DNA of 27,561 bases from Mycoemilia scoparia. Its lineage: Eukaryota; Kickxellomycota; Kickxellomycetes; Kickxellales; Kickxellaceae. Of this stretch, positions 19,513-27,561 are shown in pieces. A program made the position numbers and the translations under genes. Numbering within the stretch: position 1 is the first letter of the stretch; each line of letters starts with the position of its first letter. The notes under the pieces are model-generated. The model was not told where the DNA came from and searched no databases. It saw only the letters and a program-made list of their open reading frames with translations. The stretch lies in contig JANBPU010000214.1 in NCBI GenBank assembly GCA_027575805.1, positions 1-27,561 on the forward strand, in the 5' to 3' direction.

Positions 19513-22500
19513 ATGACAGAACTTGTAAGATCTCTTAACCATGCCTTTGTGGCATTCGGTAACGGCGATCTTGAAACTTCGATCAATGTGCTTGATTCTT
19601 TTGAACGCCAAGCATATGTAATGCGCCGCAAAGTAACCGATAAAAACGACTTAACTGGTGATAGTGTTGATATTGATGTTTCAACCTATTCGACCAATCC
19701 TAAAAATAACATTGCTAATAAGGCTGCCAAAGATGACACTGTTTCTTCGATCTATTCTCCTTCGCATAGTCCATCGGCTATCGAATTTGGTGATTCCAAA
19801 GATGACCAACAACAAGATATTATATTGTTGTCTTCTAAGGTTGCTAAGCAAGTTCGACAACTCATGATCAAACAAAAGGAACTTGAGAATCAGCTTATTA
19901 TCAAGGACCGTCAACTCAAGCGCCGATCAAACACTGTCTCCTCGACTTCTTGGTTTGGATCATTGAGAGGCGGGTTTTCATCCCAACAAGACAATGATTA
20001 TAACGAACAAAGTCCCATTGATTCTGCAAATAAAAAACTCCACCAGTCTTCTTGGCTTTCTTCTTTAAATCCATTTTCAAAGTCAACTGGCGTTCCTGCT
20101 ATTCCAGAACCACCAAGTGTACCCGTACACCCAGAGGATCCAGAAACCCCAGTGCTGGTAAAATCTCCAACTTCCTTATTGTCCAGTCCTGTAGGCACCG
20201 GTGCAGGTGCAGGTGCAGATGTCGTCTCTGCTACTGTTGGTGCTCAACCATCAACTTCAGCTTTTGCATCTCGTCCAGCCATTCCTCGTTTTGACATCAA
20301 AAGTGGTCGTCCAGAGCCTACTACGCAGCAACAATCAGGAATTCCTGCTTCTGCTATTGTGTCTCAAGAAGATGTATGTTTCGAATGTATCCGTAATTGT
20401 GAACTAGTAGCCGATGCCATTGCTCGTGGTGATTTCACTGCCCGTGCTCGCTGTAGTCGATGCCATCATGGTAGTAACGATGGGAGCAGCAGCAATAGAT
20501 CTACTTCTTGGCCAAACATTACACCTTCAAATACTACCAATAATAATAATGGTAGTCGCGATATCCTGTTTACTGAAAAAATGTTACAACCCGAAAACTG
20601 GCACTATATCAATAACAATCCTCTAAAGACTCCACGCATTTATGAACCAAACACACATACCAAGCGACTGGTCAATACTGTAAACACCATGGCATCGATG
20701 TTGCAGTATATTACTGGTGATATTGTTAAGGTATCCAAGGCTGTTGCTATTGAGGGTCGATTGGATGTTCGTGGTGATATGCGGGGCTTGCAAGGTACTT
20801 GGTTCGAATGTATGAGTGAAGTAAACAAGATGGCTGAGCTTCATTCCGATCAGGTTCGCGATATTTCGCAGGTTTGTAATGCTATTTCGAGCGGTGATTT
20901 GACAAAGAAAATGTCAGTCGAAGTGCAAGGCGAAACATTGAAGCTCAAGAATACAATTAATAAGATGGTGACGAATTTGGATGAGTTTGCAAATCAGGTT
21001 TCGGGAGTGGCCTGGGAAGTTGGGACTGAAGGAAATTTGGGTGTTCAGGCGGCTATTCCGGGTTTGACTGGTACTTGGAAAGAACTTTGTGATAATGTTA
21101 ATCGGATGGCGGATAATCTTACACTGCAAGTTCGTGATATTAAGAAGGTTACCCAGGCTATAGTGCTGGGCGATTTGACCCAGAAGGTTCAGGTTAATGT
21201 GAGGGGTGAAATGCTTGAACTCAAGGATAATGTTAACGGGATGGTCCATCAGTTGAGGAACTTTAATGGCGAGATTTCGAGAGTTGTGCAGTCGGTTGGC
21301 GAGTATGGTGAACTTGGTGCTCAAGTCAATACGAACGGTATGGGTGGTAGCTGGAAGTCCATGGCTGGCCAGGTTAATACATTGGTTACAGCACTGACTG
21401 ATCAGATTCGTGATATTACGAGAATAACTAGTGGGATCGCTAAAGGCGACCTTAACCAGTCTATCAAGACTGAGCTCAGAGGTGAAATGGCCGAGGCCAA
21501 CGATTCGCTGACTGATATGATTACTCAGATTAACAGTGTCATTAGTCAGGTAAGCCGGGTTGCTCATGAACTTGGCACTGACGGAAACTTGGGCGGTGAT
21601 CCTATTTTGGTCAATACTGAAGGTGTGTGGAAAGATCTCGCTGGCAACATAAACAGCATGAAATACAGCCTAAAGGAGCAAGTCCGGTCTATCTCGAAGG
21701 TCACTAAGGCTGTGGCTAATGGCGATTTGGCCCAAAAGATTGATGTTGATGCGCATGGAGAATTCTCAGATCTCAAAGATACAATTAACACCATGGTTGA
21801 CCAACTCGATACATTTGCTGACGAGGTTACAAGAGTTACTCACGAAGTTGGTACCGAAGGAAGACTTGGTGGTCAAGCCACTGTTAAGGGTGCCAATGGT
21901 ACTTGGAAGCAGCTCACAGACAACGTTAATCATATGGCTATAAATTTGACTAACCAGGTACGAAACATTTCGGAGGTTACGACTGCTGTAGCTAATGGAG
22001 ATCTAAACAAGAAGGTCACTGTTGAGTTGAATGGTGAGATGGCCGAATTGAAAGATACTATTAATACTATGGTTGATCAGCTTGGAACATTTGCAGACGA
22101 AGTGACCCGAGTGGCATTAGAGGTTGGTACCAGAGGCAAGCTTGGTGGACAGGCTCGAGTTGATGGTGTTAGTGGTGCCTGGAAGAGTCTGACCGAGAGC
22201 GTAAACCATATGGCAAATAATCTCACCAGTCAGGTACGAAGCATCGCCAAGGTAACCACCGCGGTTGCAAGTGGAGATCTCACGCAAAAGATCGAAGTCG
22301 AGGCTCTTGGTGAAATAGCTGAGCTCAAAGAAACCATCAACACTATGGTTGACAAGCTTGACATGTTTTCTGATGAAGTTTCTCGTGTGGCCCAGGAAGT
22401 CGGAACTGATGGTATACTTGGTGGTCAAGCGCATGTTGAAGGTGTTGAAGGCACTTGGAAGCTGCTTACCAACAATGTTAATCGTATGGCAGACAACCTC

Positions 22501-25500
22501 ACCCGTCAAGTAAGAGATATCGCTGAGGTCACAAAGGCTGTAGCCAGAGGTGACTTGAATAAGAAGGTCACTGTAGAACTCAATGGTGAGATGGCCGAAC
22601 TCAAAGACACCATCAACACTATGGTCGATCATCTTGATACTTTCGCAAATGAGGTCAGTCGTGTTGCCCATTTGGTGGGAACCAACGGCCAACTGGGTGA
22701 ACAAGCTGTGGTACCCGGAGTCGGTGGTATATGGAGTGAGCTAACTAATAATGTCAACCACATGGCTGATAATCTTACCTGCCAAGTTCGTAGCATTGCC
22801 AAGGTTACCAAAGCTGTTGCTAGGGGTGATTTGGGAAGAAAGATTGAGGTCGAAGCTCAGGGAGAGATAGCAGAACTCAAGGATACAATAAACACCATGG
22901 TAGACCAACTCAGCACATTTGCAGATGAGGTCACTCGTGTTGCTTTGGAAGTCGGAACAGAAGGCAAACTTGGTGGTCAGGCTTATGTCAAGGGCGTCGA
23001 TGGAACCTGGAAACTTTTGACTGACAACGTCAACCAGATGGCAGCCAACCTTACCGATCAGGTTCGTGATATTGCTGAAGTCACAAAAGCTGTAGCCAAG
23101 GGCAACCTCAGGCGCAAGGTTACGGTAGAGCTCAACGGAGAAATGGGAGAGCTTAAGGACACCATCAATACAATGGTGAGTCAGCTTAGAGACTTTGGCG
23201 AAGAGGTCACTCGAGTTACCCATGAGGTTGGAACCGAAGGAAAGCTTGGCGGCCAGGTCAAAGTACACGACATTGATGGCATCTGGAAAGAACTCACCGA
23301 TAATATCAACACAATGACATTCAACCTTACAAAGCAAGTAAGAAGCATATCTGTTGTCACCAAGGCTGTAGCTCGTGGTGACCTCACCCATAAAGTTGAA
23401 GTCACAGCAATGGGCGAAATGGGAGAACTGAGCGATACTATCAATAGCATGGTTGACCAGCTCAATGTCTTTGGGTCTGAAGTCTCCCGCGTGGCAAGAC
23501 TCGTTGGAACTGAAGGCCAGCTGGGAGAGCAGGCAGTGGTTCCTGGTGTTGATGGTATATGGATGACCCTAACTGACAATGTCAACAAGATGGCAGACAA
23601 TCTCACCCTTCAAGTAAGAAGCATTATTGATGTCACAAAGAACCTGACCAACGGTAACTTGACGCAAAAGATCGAGGTCGATGCCATGGGCGAGATGGCT
23701 GAATTAAAGGATGCCATCAATTATATGTTGAGCCAGATGGAAGGATTCACTCATGAGCTAACAAGGATAACCTGGCAGGTTGGAACTGAAGGCATTCTGG
23801 GTGGCAAGACAAAGGCCGAGAACTTTGTTGGAATCTGGAGACTTTTGGCCGAGAATGTCAACCACATGATTAACAATTTGACAAAGCAAGTACGAGATAT
23901 CGCTATAGTTACCAAGGCCGTTGCCAAGGGTGATCTCAAACAGACAATTTCGGTTCCAATGAAAGGTGAAGTCGCTGATCTTAAGGATACAATGAATTCT
24001 ATGGTTAGTCAGCTCGGAAAGTTTGCCGAAGAAGTGTCAAGAGTAGCAAAGGAAGTTGGCACAGACGGAAAACTAGGCGGTCAGGCTCAGGTCGATGGTG
24101 TTGCTGGAACCTGGAAGCAACTGACTGATAACGTAAACCAAATGGCAGACAACCTTACCAACCAGGTCAGAGATATCGCCGAAGTCACAAAGGCCGTAGC
24201 CAAAGGTGACCTTGAGAAGAAGGTTACTGCTGAATTGAATGGCGAAATGGCAGATCTCAAAGACACCATAAATACTATGGTAGATCAACTGAGGAACTTT
24301 GGTGAAGAGGTAACAAGGGTCGCTCGTGAAGTTGGCACCGATGGTAAACTTGGTGGCCAAGCCAATATAGAAAACACAGATGGCGTTTGGAAAGACTTGG
24401 TTGAAAATGTAAACCAAATGGCTCACAATCTGACAGAGCAAGTGCGAGATATTGCCAGCGTGACTAAAGCCGTGGCTCAAGGTGATCTTGGGCAAAAAGT
24501 CACTATTGAACTCAACGGTGAGATGGCTGACCTAAAGGACACTATAAACGTTATGGTTGATCAGCTGAGGAACTTCTCTGGTGAGGTCACAAGAGTAGCT
24601 CAGGAAGTAGGAACAGAAGGCAAACTAGGTGGCAAGGCTGTTGTAAAGGACGTTGGCGGTGTCTGGAAATCATTGACGGACAGTGTGAACCAGATGGCTG
24701 AGAATATTACTAACCAAGTACGAGATATTGCCAAGGTAACGAAAGCTGTGGCTAAAGGCAATCTCAAGTGTAAGGTCAAGGTTGACCTGAAAGGAGAGAT
24801 GGCCGAGCTCAAGTATACGATAAACACTATGGTTGATCAACTGGACATGTTTGCAGACGAAGTATCCAGGGTGGCGCTTGAGGTTGGAACTCAAGGAAAA
24901 CTAGGAGGACAGGCGTACGTCAAAGGTGTTGATGGTATATGGATGGAGCTCACTAACAATGTCAACACCATGGCTGACAATCTTACTAATCAAGTCAGAA
25001 ATATTGCTGAAGTCACCAAAGCAGTGGCCAAAGGTGATCTGACACAGAAGATTGAAGTAGTTGCAAATGGCGAAATGCAGATACTTAAAGATACTATCAA
25101 CACTATGGTGGACCAACTCAGTACGTTTGCTGATGAGGTATCTAGGGTTGCACAAGAAGTAGGAACCGATGGTAAACTAGGAGGTCAAGCAGATGTAAAG
25201 GGCGTTGACGGCACCTGGAAGTTACTTACCGATAATGTAAACCAGATGGCTATCAATTTAACAAACCAAGTGCGAAATATCGCAGAGGTCACAAAGGCCG
25301 TAGCGAAGGGTGATCTAAATAAGAAGGTCACTGTAGAGCTCAATGGTGAGATGGCCGAGCTCAAAGACACCATCAACACTATGGTTGACCAACTGGGAAC
25401 TTTCGCGCTTGAAGTATCAAGAGTAGCCAGACTTGTCGGCACAGAAGGCCAACTGGGTGAACAGGCTGTGGTACCTGGCGTTGATGGAACGTGGATGGAA

Positions 25501-27561
25501 CTCACGAACAATGTCAACATTATGGCTGATAACTTAACAAATCAGGTGAGAAGCATTGCTAAAGTCACAAAGGCTGTCGCTCGAGGCGACCTTACACAGA
25601 AAATCGAAGTAGAGGCCCAGGGCGAAATAGCCGAGCTGAAAGACACGATAAACACTATGGTGGACCAACTTAGTACCTTTGCTGACGAAGTATCAAGAGT
25701 AGCGTTGGAGGTTGGCACTCAAGGAAAGCTTGGTGGCCAAGCACACGTTAAAGGAGTAGATGGAACGTGGAAGCTTCTAACCGACAATGTCAACCAGATG
25801 GCTATCAACTTGACTGATCAAGTCAGAGACATCGCTGAAGTTACGAAGGCTGTCGCCAAGGGTAATCTTAAACGAAAAGTCACTGTTGACCTTGATGGTG
25901 AAATGGCTGATCTCAAGGACACGATTAATACTATGGTTGACCAACTAGGCACATTCGCTGACGAGGTCACCAGAGTAGCACAGCTTGTAGGTACAGAAGG
26001 AAAGCTTGGTGAACAGGCTATGGTACCTGGAGTTGATGGAACGTGGAAGATCCTTACTGTGAATGTAAACACCATGGCTGACAAGCTTACTGATCAAGTA
26101 AGAAGCATCGCAAAGGTTACAAAGGCTGTCGCTCGAGGCGATCTTACACAGAAGATTGAAGTAGAGGCTCTTGGTGAAATTGCCGAACTGAAGGATACAA
26201 TCAACACTATGGTGGACCAATTGAGTATATTCGCTGACGAAGTAACCAGGGTAGCCCTTGAAGTAGGAACTCAAGGAAAACTTGGTGGTAAAGCTGTTGT
26301 TAAAGATGTCGACGGTACATGGAAGCTTCTAACCGACAATGTCAACCAGATGGCCATTAACTTGACAGATCAGGTCAGAGACATTGCAGAGGTCACGAAA
26401 GCTGTGGCGAAGGGCAACCTTAACAGAAAAGTTACCGTTGAGCTTAATGGTGAAATGGCTGACTTGAAGAAGACTATCAACACTATGGTTGACCAGCTAG
26501 GAAACTTTGCAGATGAAGTAACAAGAGTGGCCAAGCTGGTAGGAACAGAAGGCCAACTGGGTGAACAAGCCGTAGTACCAGGAGTCGATGGAACATGGAA
26601 AGAGCTAACGAACAACGTCAACATTATGGCTGATAACTTAACAAACCAGGTGAGAAGCATCGCTAAAGTCACAAAGGCTGTCGCTCGAGGTGACCTTACA
26701 CAAAAGATCGAAGTAACTGCTCGAGGTGAGATTGCTGAGCTCAAAGACACAATAAATACTATGGTGGACCAGCTGGGAACATTCGCAGACGAAGTATCTA
26801 GGGTCGCCCAAGAGGTAGGAACCGAAGGAAAACTAGGTGGTCAGGCACATGTCAAAGACGTTGATGGAACGTGGAAACTCCTAACCGACAATGTCAACCG
26901 TATGGCTATCAACTTGACTGATCAAGTCAGAGACATCGCTGAAGTCACGAAGGCTGTCGCCAAGGGTAATCTTAAACGAAAAGTCACTGTTGACCTTGAT
27001 GGTGAAATGGCTGATCTCAAGGACACGATTAATACTATGGTGGATCAACTAGGTACGTTCGCTCGAGAAGTATCAAGGGTGGCAAGGTTAGTTGGTACAG
27101 AAGGTCAACTTGGTGAAGAAGCGAAGGTCGAAGGAGTCGATGGTATTTGGAAAGAACTTACCAACAATGTCAACATTATGGCTGACAATTTGACTGATCA
27201 AGTGAGAAGTATCGCCAAGGTAACAAAAGCCGTTGCTCGTGGCGACCTAACACAAAAGATTGAAGTCAAAGCGCGAGGTGAAATTGCCGAACTGAAGGAC
27301 ACGATAAATACTATGGTGGACCAGCTTGGAACCTTTGCAGATGAAGTAACTAGGGTGGCACTCGAAGTGGGTACTGAAGGAAAGCTTGGTGGTAAAGCAG
27401 AGGTCAAAGATGTTGATGGAACGTGGAAGAGTTTAACAGAAAGTGTAAACCAAATGGCTATCAATCTGACGGATCAAGTAAGAGATATCGCAGAGGTCAC
27501 AAAGGCCGTAGCGAAGGGTGATCTAAATAAGAAGGTCACTGTAGAGCTCAATGGTGAGATG
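19513..27561 (+). CDS. Group III (Nik1/Os-1-like) histidine kinase, N-terminal poly-HAMP part, runs off the window
   Basis: The frame from the ATG at 19513 is open for 2683 codons to the window end. Residues 1-280 are mostly low-complexity, with a probable coiled coil at about 97-140. A Cys-rich segment (C289, C292, C296, C314, C317, H318, H319) overlaps a degenerate HAMP-like GDF motif at 306-308. From about residue 400 the protein consists only of HAMP repeats. Canonical modules (VTKAVAx[17 protein letters not shown]) alternate with divergent modules ([12 protein letters not shown], GTWKxLTDNVN) every 46 residues. There are 25 GD/NL motifs and about 50 modules in view. There is no membrane segment, as in cytosolic group III kinases that feed the Ssk1-HOG1 pathway in osmotic stress and fungicide response. 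Known group III kinases have about five or six 92-residue repeats, so this array is several times larger. The kinase and receiver domains are not visible, so that part is inferred from the HAMP type. Confidence 0.85.
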   Translation, partial: MTELVRSLNHAFVAFGNGDLETSINVLDSFERQAYVMRRKVTDKNDLTGDSVDIDVSTYSTNPKNNIANKAAKDDTVSSIYSPSHSPSAIEFGDSKDDQQQDIILLSSKVAKQVRQLMIKQKELENQLIIKDRQLKRRSNTVSSTSWFGSLRGGFSSQQDNDYNEQSPIDSANKKLHQSSWLSSLNPFSKSTGVPAIPEPPSVPVHPEDPETPVLVKSPTSLLSSPVGTGAGAGADVVSATVGAQPSTSAFASRPAIPRFDIKSGRPEPTTQQQSGIPASAIVSQEDVCFECIRNCELVADAIARGDFTARARCSRCHHGSNDGSSSNRSTSWPNITPSNTTNNNNGSRDILFTEKMLQPENWHYINNNPLKTPRIYEPNTHTKRLVNTVNTMASMLQYITGDIVKVSKAVAIEGRLDVRGDMRGLQGTWFECMSEVNKMAELHSDQVRDISQVCNAISSGDLTKKMSVEVQGETLKLKNTINKMVTNLDEFANQVSGVAWEVGTEGNLGVQAAIPGLTGTWKELCDNVNRMADNLTLQVRDIKKVTQAIVLGDLTQKVQVNVRGEMLELKDNVNGMVHQLRNFNGEISRVVQSVGEYGELGAQVNTNGMGGSWKSMAGQVNTLVTALTDQIRDITRITSGIAKGDLNQSIKTELRGEMAEANDSLTDMITQINSVISQVSRVAHELGTDGNLGGDPILVNTEGVWKDLAGNINSMKYSLKEQVRSISKVTKAVANGDLAQKIDVDAHGEFSDLKDTINTMVDQLDTFADEVTRVTHEVGTEGRLGGQATVKGANGTWKQLTDNVNHMAINLTNQVRNISEVTTAVANGDLNKKVTVELNGEMAELKDTINTMVDQLGTFADEVTRVALEVGTRGKLGGQARVDGVSGAWKSLTESVNHMANNLTSQVRSIAKVTTAVASGDLTQKIEVEALGEIAELKETINTMVDKLDMFSDEVSRVAQEVGTDGILGGQAHVEGVEGTWKLLTNNVNRMADNLTRQVRDIAEVTKAVARGDLNKKVTVELNGEMAELKDTINTMVDHLDTFANEVSRVAHLVGTNGQLGEQAVVPGVGGIWSELTNNVNHMADNLTCQVRSIAKVTKAVARGDLGRKIEVEAQGEIAELKDTINTMVDQLSTFADEVTRVALEVGTEGKLGGQAYVKGVDGTWKLLTDNVNQMAANLTDQVRDIAEVTKAVAKGNLRRKVTVELNGEMGELKDTINTMVSQLRDFGEEVTRVTHEVGTEGKLGGQVKVHDIDGIWKELTDNINTMTFNLTKQVRSISVVTKAVARGDLTHKVEVTAMGEMGELSDTINSMVDQLNVFGSEVSRVARLVGTEGQLGEQAVVPGVDGIWMTLTDNVNKMADNLTLQVRSIIDVTKNLTNGNLTQKIEVDAMGEMAELKDAINYMLSQMEGFTHELTRITWQVGTEGILGGKTKAENFVGIWRLLAENVNHMINNLTKQVRDIAIVTKAVAKGDLKQTISVPMKGEVADLKDTMNSMVSQLGKFAEEVSRVAKEVGTDGKLGGQAQVDGVAGTWKQLTDNVNQMADNLTNQVRDIAEVTKAVAKGDLEKKVTAELNGEMADLKDTINTMVDQLRNFGEEVTRVAREVGTDGKLGGQANIENTDGVWKDLVENVNQMAHNLTEQVRDIASVTKAVAQGDLGQKVTIELNGEMADLKDTINVMVDQLRNFSGEVTRVAQEVGTEGKLGGKAVVKDVGGVWKSLTDSVNQMAENITNQVRDIAKVTKAVAKGNLKCKVKVDLKGEMAELKYTINTMVDQLDMFADEVSRVALEVGTQGKLGGQAYVKGVDGIWMELTNNVNTMADNLTNQVRNIAEVTKAVAKGDLTQKIEVVANGEMQILKDTINTMVDQLSTFADEVSRVAQEVGTDGKLGGQADVKGVDGTWKLLTDNVNQMAINLTNQVRNIAEVTKAVAKGDLNKKVTVELNGEMAELKDTINTMVDQLGTFALEVSRVARLVGTEGQLGEQAVVPGVDGTWMELTNNVNIMADNLTNQVRSIAKVTKAVARGDLTQKIEVEAQGEIAELKDTINTMVDQLSTFADEVSRVALEVGTQGKLGGQAHVKGVDGTWKLLTDNVNQMAINLTDQVRDIAEVTKAVAKGNLKRKVTVDLDGEMADLKDTINTMVDQLGTFADEVTRVAQLVGTEGKLGEQAMVPGVDGTWKILTVNVNTMADKLTDQVRSIAKVTKAVARGDLTQKIEVEALGEIAELKDTINTMVDQLSIFADEVTRVALEVGTQGKLGGKAVVKDVDGTWKLLTDNVNQMAINLTDQVRDIAEVTKAVAKGNLNRKVTVELNGEMADLKKTINTMVDQLGNFADEVTRVAKLVGTEGQLGEQAVVPGVDGTWKELTNNVNIMADNLTNQVRSIAKVTKAVARGDLTQKIEVTARGEIAELKDTINTMVDQLGTFADEVSRVAQEVGTEGKLGGQAHVKDVDGTWKLLTDNVNRMAINLTDQVRDIAEVTKAVAKGNLKRKVTVDLDGEMADLKDTINTMVDQLGTFAREVSRVARLVGTEGQLGEEAKVEGVDGIWKELTNNVNIMADNLTDQVRSIAKVTKAVARGDLTQKIEVKARGEIAELKDTINTMVDQLGTFADEVTRVALEVGTEGKLGGKAEVKDVDGTWKSLTESVNQMAINLTDQVRDIAEVTKAVAKGDLNKKVTVELNGEM
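20893..27561 (+). repeat. Tandem 276-bp repeat array encoding paired HAMP domains
   Basis: The Gly codon of each GD/NL motif falls at 20893 + 276n for n = 0 to 24, the last at 27517, with no insertion or deletion in 24 intervals. Each 276-bp unit encodes two 46-residue HAMP modules. The first three units are the most diverged. From unit 16 (25033) two unit types alternate, QKIEV(E/T/K)A and (K/R)(K/R)VTV(E/D)L, making a 552-bp higher-order repeat. Nucleotide identity is highest in this 3' part. The array continues past the window. Confidence 0.95.

Noticed and set aside
20452..20466. CXXCH (CSRCH) as a c-type cytochrome heme site
   Set aside because: The protein is predicted to be cytosolic, without a signal peptide or cytochrome context. 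The motif is short and likely occurs by chance or as part of a zinc site.
20914..27464. Many minus-strand open frames of 60-217 codons across the HAMP array
   Set aside because: They repeat with the 276-bp period and are the complement of the strongly coding plus frame. They arise from codon bias and have no independent support.
20893..27561. CRISPR-like or satellite array
   Set aside because: The repeats are coding with a perfect reading frame and protein-level conservation and have no spacer structure. The DNA is eukaryotic.

Overview
The window looks like nuclear DNA of a fungus, probably an early-diverging lineage (Mucoromycota or Zoopagomycota in the broad sense). The evidence is a fungal gene set (Som1, Ppn1, a Hyr1-type thiol peroxidase, an Iah1-like esterase, a poly-HAMP histidine kinase), short GT-AG introns of about 105-130 bp, AT-rich intergenic DNA with microsatellites, and Ty3 and MITE-like elements. 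The lineage is an inference.

Layout. Positions 1-1768 hold the 3' part of a Ty3/gypsy pol gene (RNase H, integrase, GPY/F end) followed by a candidate 3' LTR to about 2107. A short Som1 gene with a twin CX9C motif lies at 3211-3417. A three-exon glutathione-peroxidase-like gene lies at 4347-5085. A two-exon secreted SGNH esterase of the Iah1 family lies at 6108-7066; it is broken by an in-frame TGA placed before its catalytic Asp/His block. An unrecognised 567-residue protein is on the minus strand at 7315-9018. It shares a 1.2 kb divergent spacer with an endopolyphosphatase (10220-12475). NADPH-cytochrome P450 reductase is at 14979-17756. From 19513 to the window end runs one open frame of 2683 codons, the N-terminal part of a group III (Nik1/Os-1-like) histidine kinase. 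Its kinase and receiver domains must lie beyond the window.

Three features stand out. First, the kinase carries a huge uninterrupted HAMP array: 25 GD/NL motifs spaced exactly 276 bp apart, about 50 HAMP modules at a 46-residue period, with recent higher-order duplications. Second, the esterase has a TGA-CTA stop, the classic leaky context, followed by 51 further sense codons holding the missing catalytic residues. Third, three copies of a small inverted-repeat element lie between the genes.

The genes do not form one pathway; they are ordinary scattered fungal genes covering mitochondrial protein maturation, peroxide sensing, ester hydrolysis, vacuolar polyphosphate turnover, P450 electron supply and osmotic or stress signalling.
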